Position numbers and translations under genes: made by a program. A stretch of 7,412 bases of DNA from contig DQEK01000295.1 of the NCBI GenBank assembly GCA_003533545.1, forward strand, positions 1 through 7,412. The letters run 5' to 3'. Of the stretch, positions 1-4,926 are shown one piece after another. The notes under the pieces are model-generated. The model was not told where the DNA came from and searched no databases. It saw nothing but the letters and a program-made list of their open reading frames with translations. How positions within the stretch are numbered: the first letter of the stretch is position 1; each line of letters starts with the position of its first letter. The stretch comes from Acidobacteriota bacterium. GTDB taxonomy: Bacteria > Acidobacteriota > Vicinamibacteria > Vicinamibacterales > UBA8438.

Positions 1-1
1 G

Positions 2-1237
2 AAATCTAGTTGTGTCGGAGTTGCCACTCTAGTTTTCGGACTGACTCTTGCCGCGACGTCGGCGTTCTCTCAAACACAACCGCCGACTAAAGGGCCGGCA
101 GTTGATGGGTCGCCAGCGTGGTTCCTGCAGGGGTCATTCCCCGACCCGGGTGGACGAACAATTGTCGATTCGGATGGGAACGTAACAGTAGTAGCGCGCG
201 GTGATTCCGGTGGCTACCGCACGTCTACTGGGGAAACGCCGGCATGCCGTCAGTCTCCGATTTGCGGCAATCGAAGTGGCCGCCGACGCCAGGAATTGCA
301 ACGGGTTCAGTGGGAACAGACGTTGCGATACACGTTCACCTACCTGGATGTATTGCCCTCCGGCTTTGGTGGTGTCCCGGCGGTGGCTCTCGATTCGGAA
401 GAGAACCTCTGGGTCTTTCAACGGGCCGAGGCTGGCAAGCCGCAGCTTTTTAAATTTGGTCCGGATCATAACCTGTTGCTGGCAGTTGACCCGGACGTGA
501 TCGGTTACCAAGACAAGGCCCACGGCATGGCTGTTGATGAAGAGGACAACGTTTGGATCTGTGCCACGAATGGCTCGACCGTGATGAAACTCAGCCCGGA
601 GGGCGAACTCCTCTTGACGATCGGCGAGAGAGGGCGCAGAGGGGATTGGGATGAATCCAAAGGTCAGCGGCTGCTCTGGCAGCCCGTGATGGTGGCTTTT
701 GCGCCCAACGGTGATGTCTATATCGGTCAGGGCCATGGCAACGAGAGCCCTAACGATACCGATTCAGATGATTTGGCCAACCACATCGGCGCGTCGAGGA
801 TCTTGCACCTCGACCGGGAGGGCAGGTTCATTAATCAGTGGTTCGGCAATGAGGCCGGGCGCGGAAAGTTCAACTCGGCTCATGGGCTTGCGGTCGACCC
901 CATGAACGGCGACGTCTGGATCGGTGACCGCGAGGATTACCGTGTCGTCGTCTACTCCGGTGACGGCAAGTTTCTCAAGACACTACAGATGAGCAACTTG
1001 CCGTGTGCGCTCTACTTTGATTCGCATGGCCAACCATGGATGGCGAGCGGACAGGATGGCCAATTCTTGCAACTGGACCGGGACGGCAGGGTGCTTGGCG
1101 CAATCGGAAATGGAATGGGGATAGGTCCTGGCCAATTCATTGAAGCCAGCTATTGGGTCATGGACGATGATGACAACCTGTATGCAGGCGACACGGCGGT
1201 TGGCCGCGTTACGAAGATGATTGCCCCTCCAAAGTAG
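2..1237 (+). CDS. Secreted NHL-repeat beta-propeller protein, PAL-like (5' end cut by window edge)
   Basis: The frame is open from base 2 to the TAG at 1235-1237 (411 residues visible), so the gene begins just left of the window. The first visible residues form a signal peptide: a hydrophobic run (VATLVFGLTLAATSAFS) followed by QTQPP, with probable cleavage after AFS; the product is therefore exported. After it come a Cys pair (residues 82 and 88 of the visible part) and then NHL-type blades with the pattern 'aVD..gnvwi.d....v..ls.dG..l': VPAVALDSEENLWV, AHGMAVDEEDNVWI, VMVAFAPNGDVYIG, AHGLAVDPMNGDVWIGD and a last one ending DDDDNLYAGD. The spacing and the segment FINQWFGNEAGRGKFNSAHG resemble the PAL domain of peptidylglycine alpha-amidating monooxygenase and its bacterial homologues. 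Two family histidines sit in AHG motifs (visible residues 174 and 294); the third position reads ASYW, so lyase activity is doubtful. The TTG at 296 has no ribosome site and would remove the signal peptide, so it is not the start. It converges on the operon opposite. Family call is firm, function unknown. Confidence 0.85.
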   Translation, partial: KSSCVGVATLVFGLTLAATSAFSQTQPPTKGPAVDGSPAWFLQGSFPDPGGRTIVDSDGNVTVVARGDSGGYRTSTGETPACRQSPICGNRSGRRRQELQRVQWEQTLRYTFTYLDVLPSGFGGVPAVALDSEENLWVFQRAEAGKPQLFKFGPDHNLLLAVDPDVIGYQDKAHGMAVDEEDNVWICATNGSTVMKLSPEGELLLTIGERGRRGDWDESKGQRLLWQPVMVAFAPNGDVYIGQGHGNESPNDTDSDDLANHIGASRILHLDREGRFINQWFGNEAGRGKFNSAHGLAVDPMNGDVWIGDREDYRVVVYSGDGKFLKTLQMSNLPCALYFDSHGQPWMASGQDGQFLQLDRDGRVLGAIGNGMGIGPGQFIEASYWVMDDDDNLYAGDTAVGRVTKMIAPPK

Positions 1238-1272
1238 TGGTGACGTTGGTGTAGACGACGCCTCTACCGCGA

Positions 1273-1289
1273 ACGAGGGCTCGCCTCGT
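1273..1289 (+). repeat. Perfect 6-bp hairpin after the propeller gene
   Basis: ACGAGG and CCTCGT pair around the five-base loop GCTCG, 36 bases after the stop codon of the propeller gene. It is followed by no T-run, so it may act as an RNA 3'-end stabiliser or Rho-dependent end structure rather than an intrinsic terminator. A 6-bp stem is short enough to occur by chance. Confidence 0.35.
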
Positions 1290-1299
1290 CCGTGAGTGG

Positions 1300-1323
1300 G
1301 GCGCGACCCAACCGCCGCGCGCC
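1300..1323 (+). repeat. GC-only 6-bp inverted repeat
   Basis: GGCGCG (1300-1305) and CGCGCC (1318-1323) pair with a 12-base loop, directly after the 1273-1289 hairpin. In such GC-rich sequence, chance occurrence is likely. It could add to a 3' structure of the propeller transcript. Confidence 0.25.
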
Positions 1324-1355
1324 AGTGCTAACCCCTGTTCCCGTTGAACCGTACA

Positions 1356-1380
1356 CCCCACACCGCCGCGGGGGATTTTT
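1356..1380 (+). terminator. Weak candidate intrinsic terminator of the propeller gene
   Basis: CCCC (1356-1359) can pair with GGGG (1370-1374), with CCGCGG inside the loop region, followed by A and five T residues (1376-1380). This is the only G-rich stem plus T-run between the two converging genes, and its polarity fits the plus-strand gene. The stem is only four or five pairs, so it is weak. Confidence 0.35.
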
Positions 1381-1481
1381 CATCGAGCATTTACGCCCCA
1401 TTGTTGTGAAGCCCGAATCCTTGGCCATGTTCTAGTTCGAATCGCTTCGACCTCTTCGTCTGTGCTTCTTGCTGCCTTCGT

Positions 1482-1498
1482 CTGCGGCTCATCCGCAG
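1482..1498. repeat. Perfect 6-bp hairpin CTGCGG/CCGCAG
   Basis: CTGCGG (1482-1487) and CCGCAG (1493-1498) pair around the loop CTCAT. No T-run follows on either strand. On the minus strand it lies about 160 bases past the permease stop, where a transcript end structure for the operon would be expected; on the plus strand it lies far past the propeller gene. Confidence 0.3.
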
Positions 1499-1570
1499 TT
1501 GATGATGGCAGTGTAGGCAGTACCGAGCAGGCCTACCATGGCGCACCACATAGAGCCTCTGTGAAATTGA

Positions 1571-1657
1571 TCAGAGATCGTGGAAGCCCAACGTCTCGAT
1601 GAGCGTGCCGTAGGCGGAGTCCGCATCTTCTCGCGTCGCGTCCGGGGACTCTGACGA
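1571..1657 (-). pseudogene. 28-codon coding-like tail in frame after the permease stop; possible gene remnant
   Basis: Reading on past the permease TGA (1658-1660) in the same frame gives 28 sense codons and then TGA at 1571-1573. The C-terminal part reads ADSAYGTLIETLGFHDL, which has a plausible helix-like pattern, and nearly all of its codons end in G or C like the operon genes. No start codon with a ribosome site precedes it. Options are the C-terminal remnant of a deleted gene, a former longer C-terminus of the permease cut by a nonsense change, or chance in GC-rich DNA. The opposite strand of the same bases also gives a stretch without stops, so the signal is weak. Confidence 0.25.
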
Positions 1658-3109
1658 TCAACTCTTACCGAGACCACCGTGTGGTGGGTCAGAACGGCCC
1701 TTACCGAGAATCAGGTAGTCGAGCTCCGCCCGGGTCATCTTGCCGAGATGGGCGACACGAGTCAGATAGAACGCACTCCCGAGTGTCACCCAGCCCGCCA
1801 GCGCGATCCACGACGGTGTTGCCATGAAAGCCGGTGACCCCGGTACGATGAGCAACCCTATGAAACCCGCCGACGCGATGACCCCCGCAATGGCTAGCCC
1901 CGGTCCGCAGCGGACCGGAGCTCGCTGTGGTTGTGCCTTAAGCAACGAAGAGGCTGCAGTGCAGGTATATAGAAAGCCCATGGCTATCCCGACCGCGGAC
2001 ATGTCCACGACCCACAGGAGCGCGGGCCGGCCGAACCACGGCGCCAGCAGGGAGATGGCGACGGCGAAGAAGATCGCGTTCGAGGGCGTGCCGTACGCTG
2101 GGGAGAGCCGCCCAAACCAGGCAGGTAGGATCTTCGCACGGCCCATGCTGAACATTAGGCGGCTTGCAGCCATGAAGAACCCATTCATCCCGGTGAAGAT
2201 CCCCATCAGAACCGCCAAACTCAAGATCGCTACTCCTATGGACCCCAGGGTCTGTTCGATGGCGACGCCTGTCGCCCACGCCGGGTGCGCTGCGACGAGT
2301 TCCGGCCAAGGCATGAGGTAGCTGGTCGCCAGGAGCACGGTCAGGTAGAGAATCACCCCCAAAGCTATCGAGAGCAGCATCAGGCGAAAAGCCTGGGCCG
2401 GCGAGAAGGCGAACTCTTCGGCGGCCTGCGGCAGCGTATCGAACCCGCTGAGCATCCACGGGGCGATGGCCACTATCGCCAGGACGCCGCTCATGACGGA
2501 CCGACCGGGGGCAAACGGCGGCCTCAAGTTGGCCAGCGTACTGCCCGTGTCGAGGACGCTACCGGTGGCGAGTAGCAACACCGCCGCGACCATGACGAGC
2601 AGCAGCAGGACCTGCGTCTGACCGACAACCCTGACGCCGCGGTAGTTGAACCAGCCGAAGACGATGATGGCTGTCGACGCAAGCAGGATTTCGCCTGCAT
2701 AGACGTCGAAGCCGGCGATCGAGTAGAGATAACCTCGCGCGAAGAGGTCCGGGAACACGAACTTACCAAGTAGCGCGAGTGCCGTGGCGTTGAGCGGCAC
2801 GATGGCCAGGTAGCCCAGCGTCAGGAACCAGCCACACACATAGGCGTGATGGGGTCCGGCCGTGAAGTACGCGTACACAAACTCGCCCCCGGCGAACGGG
2901 AACCTCGTCACCATCAGACCGTGGCTGCAGCTAATCAAGACCATCAACAGACCACCCAGTGCGATCCCGATCGTCGCCCCAACCGGCCCGGCCGTGACCA
3001 AGAAGTCACCCGGGAGGACGAAGCAGCCCCACCCGATCATGCAGCCCAGTGCGAGTGCACCGCTGTGCCAAGGATTCAGACGCCGCTCAAGCTGGGCGCG
3101 TTCACTCAG
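1658..3109 (-). CDS. APC-family amino acid permease, 12 membrane helices, probable CTG start
   Basis: This is an integral membrane secondary transporter of the amino acid-polyamine-organocation (APC) superfamily, about 483 residues, usual for the family. From the start proposed here, the N-terminus is a charged segment (SERAQLERRLNPWHSG) running into helix 1 with the family's unwound-helix motif (GCMIGWGCFVLPGD). About twelve hydrophobic segments follow, and the conserved helix 6 motif with downstream acidic pair is present (MLSGFDTLPQAAEEF). Starting at the ATG 3038-3040 would cut helix 1 in half, so it is rejected. The frame continues upstream to a CTG at 3107-3109, six bases after a very strong GGAAGGAGG; no ATG, GTG or TTG exists in frame between the ATG and the upstream stop. 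The gene lies 29 bases after the amidohydrolase stop, so both share a transcript. It probably imports an amino acid or amine made or released by that enzyme; the substrate cannot be read from sequence. Confidence 0.9.
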   Translation of the reverse strand: MSERAQLERRLNPWHSGALALGCMIGWGCFVLPGDFLVTAGPVGATIGIALGGLLMVLISCSHGLMVTRFPFAGGEFVYAYFTAGPHHAYVCGWFLTLGYLAIVPLNATALALLGKFVFPDLFARGYLYSIAGFDVYAGEILLASTAIIVFGWFNYRGVRVVGQTQVLLLLVMVAAVLLLATGSVLDTGSTLANLRPPFAPGRSVMSGVLAIVAIAPWMLSGFDTLPQAAEEFAFSPAQAFRLMLLSIALGVILYLTVLLATSYLMPWPELVAAHPAWATGVAIEQTLGSIGVAILSLAVLMGIFTGMNGFFMAASRLMFSMGRAKILPAWFGRLSPAYGTPSNAIFFAVAISLLAPWFGRPALLWVVDMSAVGIAMGFLYTCTAASSLLKAQPQRAPVRCGPGLAIAGVIASAGFIGLLIVPGSPAFMATPSWIALAGWVTLGSAFYLTRVAHLGKMTRAELDYLILGKGRSDPPHGGLGKS

Positions 3110-3115
3110 TTGGGG

Positions 3116-3124
3116 CCTCCTTCC
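3116..3124 (-). promoter_or_regulatory. Strong ribosome binding site setting the permease CTG start
   Basis: The minus strand reads GGAAGGAGG, close to a full anti-16S match, then CCCCAA, then the in-frame CTG at 3109. The six-base spacing is optimal. It lies inside the 29-base gap after the amidohydrolase stop, and it is 76 bases away from the first in-frame ATG, which therefore has no ribosome site of its own. Confidence 0.8.
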
Positions 3125-3138
3125 GTGTGATCACCAAA

Positions 3139-4881
3139 TCAGCGGGACGACGAGTCGCCAGCCGTCACCACTGGGTAGACCTGTCCTTCGAAGACCGTGC
3201 CCCAAACCCGGATATCCTTGACGTGGTCGAGCGAGACAGCGAAGGGGTCCTCCTCTAAGACGGCGAAGTCGGCCTTCTTGCCAGCGGCGATGATGCCGAT
3301 CTCGTGGTCCATCCTTAGCGACCAGGCGGCGTCGACCGTCACAGCGCGCAGCGCCTGGTCGAGGGTCAACGCCTCCTCTGGGCCCCGAACCGTGCCGCTG
3401 GCGGTCTTGCGCGTGGCCACCGACCAGACGGCCAGGAGCGGCCGAACGGGGCCCATCGGCAGGTCTGAGTGCAACGTGACCTTTACGCCGTTCCGCACGA
3501 GCGACCCGAGCCGAATCATCTGGTCGGCGCGATCGGGCCCAATCCCAACCTCCGCCCACTTGTCGCCCAACAGCCACAGATAGTAGCCGGTAGCCGAGAC
3601 CGTCGCACCCAGGCGGCCAACCCGCGTGGCTTGATCCTGCCGCGAGAATCCGAAGTGCTGCAGGATGTAGCGGAAGTCTGGGCGCGGATGCTCCTCGAGC
3701 AGTGCCTCAAGGGCGTCCAGAGTCACGTCGACGCCCCAATCCCCGTTGACGTGGATGTTGATGTCGAACCCCGCTTTCCAGAACGGCTCTATTTGGGGTT
3801 TTAGTTCCTCGGGCGGCGTGAGCCATTCGCCGTGGTGGCCGTCAATGTACCCGGGCTCGCCCATCTGCATGTACTGTGCGAACATCGCGCCGTCGGCCAT
3901 ATGCTTGACGCCTTTGGTAAAGATCAGTCGACTGGTGCTCGCCTCCAAGTCGTTCTGGAACTTAGCGGAGAGGGTGTCGCCCGACCTCGCTTCGTAGCCT
4001 CCCGCTCTGGCGACATGCAGAATCCGAAACGGCGTTTGGTTGGTATCGAAACTCTCGCGGAAGCTTTCCCATTGTGTCGAGCCCACTATCGGAGCGCTTC
4101 CAGCGTCACCAATCGTCGTAACCCCACCGCGATGGATCAGATCTGCCACTAGCTCAAGACCGTTGTCGTCCGTATCTGGACCCCGCAGGTACCTACTGAT
4201 GCCCGCTCTGACTACGGCCTGCCCGCGCTCCCAGAAGCGACCGGCCTCCCAATCGACCCCGTCGGGTGCCAGCGCCGCAACTTCCTCAGTGACACGTGCC
4301 GCCTGGAGCGCGGCGGTGTTCAGAACCACTTCGTGGGAAGAGCGTTGGGTTACGACGATCGGACGTGTCGCGGAGATGGCGTCCAGATCCTGGCGTGTGA
4401 CCGAACCATGCCAGTAGCTGTTCCAGCCCCAGGTGAAGAACGGCTCATCCGAGTCGGGCTCACGGTCGACGAGCTCCTGCAGCCTGGCCAGGTAACTCGC
4501 CCGGTCGGGCACGCCCTCGACGAACCCGGACGGAAGGTCCCAGTCTTCCGGAGTAATGATTTCGTTCTGGGAGAGCAACCTGGCGCCCAGACCAGGATGT
4601 AGATGGGGGTCAATGAACCCCGGCAGGAGCACCTTGTCACGGAGTCGCTCGTCGATCTCGTACTCGTGGGCGTCGAGCCAGGGTTCCAACGTTTCCATCG
4701 TGCCCACCGCCACGATCCGGTCATCTCGCACGGCCACGGCGGTGGCGATTGGCATCGAGGGATCCATGGTAATGATCTTTCTCGCAGGGTAGACCGTGAG
4801 TTGGTCGGCCATAACGCTCACCGGTATGGAAGCGCACGACATCACGCCGCAAACAATGATGGGTGCCACATGCGGTTTCAT
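3139..4881 (-). CDS. Exported metal-dependent amidohydrolase (amidohydrolase 3 / YtcJ-like family)
   Basis: A 580-residue hydrolase of the amidohydrolase superfamily, the usual size for the YtcJ / N-substituted formamide deformylase branch. Residues 1-25 form a Sec-type signal peptide with likely cleavage VMA-DQ, so it acts outside the cytoplasm; Cys16 (VMSC) is a poor lipobox match. Residues 27-85 and about 525-570 form the split beta-sandwich, with a TIM barrel between. Visible family residues: the metal-binding HxH in GFIDPHLHP (His93, His95), the VTQRSSHEVVLNTAAL block, the Lys/Asp block VKHMADGA (Lys326, Asp330), His377 in NIHVNGD, His409 in ILQHF, and the barrel-end Asp473 in HSDLP. All expected metal and catalytic positions therefore appear intact. 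Known members cut amide, formamide or related C-N bonds; the substrate here is unknown. The ATG has GAAGGAGAG eight bases upstream of it. It starts 45 bases after the flavoprotein stop and precedes the permease, in one operon. Confidence 0.9.
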   Translation of the reverse strand: MKPHVAPIIVCGVMSCASIPVSVMADQLTVYPARKIITMDPSMPIATAVAVRDDRIVAVGTMETLEPWLDAHEYEIDERLRDKVLLPGFIDPHLHPGLGARLLSQNEIITPEDWDLPSGFVEGVPDRASYLARLQELVDREPDSDEPFFTWGWNSYWHGSVTRQDLDAISATRPIVVTQRSSHEVVLNTAALQAARVTEEVAALAPDGVDWEAGRFWERGQAVVRAGISRYLRGPDTDDNGLELVADLIHRGGVTTIGDAGSAPIVGSTQWESFRESFDTNQTPFRILHVARAGGYEARSGDTLSAKFQNDLEASTSRLIFTKGVKHMADGAMFAQYMQMGEPGYIDGHHGEWLTPPEELKPQIEPFWKAGFDINIHVNGDWGVDVTLDALEALLEEHPRPDFRYILQHFGFSRQDQATRVGRLGATVSATGYYLWLLGDKWAEVGIGPDRADQMIRLGSLVRNGVKVTLHSDLPMGPVRPLLAVWSVATRKTASGTVRGPEEALTLDQALRAVTVDAAWSLRMDHEIGIIAAGKKADFAVLEEDPFAVSLDHVKDIRVWGTVFEGQVYPVVTAGDSSSR

Positions 4882-4887
4882 GGTTTT

Positions 4888-4896
4888 CTCTCCTTC
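4888..4896 (-). promoter_or_regulatory. Ribosome binding site of the amidohydrolase
   Basis: The minus strand reads GAAGGAGAG, with the GGAG core eight bases before the ATG at 4881. It fixes this ATG as the start and supports the complete signal peptide. Confidence 0.75.
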
Positions 4897-4926
4897 GGCG
4901 GGTCCTGGCCGATGCCATTAACCGTG

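Larger units (their letters stand above)
1238..1657. other. Convergent intergenic region with small inverted repeats and no convincing intact gene
   Basis: About 420 bases lie between the stop of the plus-strand propeller gene and the stop of the minus-strand permease. No frame here has a start with a ribosome site plus family-like protein. It contains four short perfect stems (1273-1289, 1300-1323, 1437-1450, 1482-1498), a CCCC/GGGG element followed by five T residues (1356-1380), and a pyrimidine-rich stretch around 1446-1480 in which CTTCGTCTG occurs twice (1454-1462 and 1476-1484). The 87 bases next to the permease stop look coding in the permease's own frame and are listed separately. 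Termination of both converging transcripts must occur in or near this stretch. Confidence 0.7.

Noticed and set aside
134..736. Minus-strand 200-codon frame opposite the propeller gene
   Set aside because: The plus strand carries clear NHL blades and a signal peptide in this stretch; the reverse frame shows no recognisable motif.
1431..1450. GTTCGAATC resembling a tRNA T-loop, possibly a tRNA fragment or integration site
   Set aside because: The flanking bases do not form a T-stem and there is no acceptor or anticodon arm nearby; the match rests on a 5-bp palindrome-like stem only.
1489..1677. Minus-strand 62-codon frame overlapping the permease 3' end, with a hydrophobic tail
   Set aside because: It begins with a GTG inside the permease without a proper ribosome site, is rich in Arg and Ser as expected of an out-of-frame read of GC-rich DNA, and resembles no family I know.
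1824..2321. Long plus-strand frame of 165 codons inside the permease
   Set aside because: It lies opposite a well-supported membrane protein, has low-complexity Pro/Ala/Met composition, and has no ribosome site or family motif.
4333..4602. Plus-strand frame opposite the amidohydrolase with protein-like composition
   Set aside because: It is the mirror of conserved amidohydrolase codons, and lacks a ribosome site and any family resemblance.
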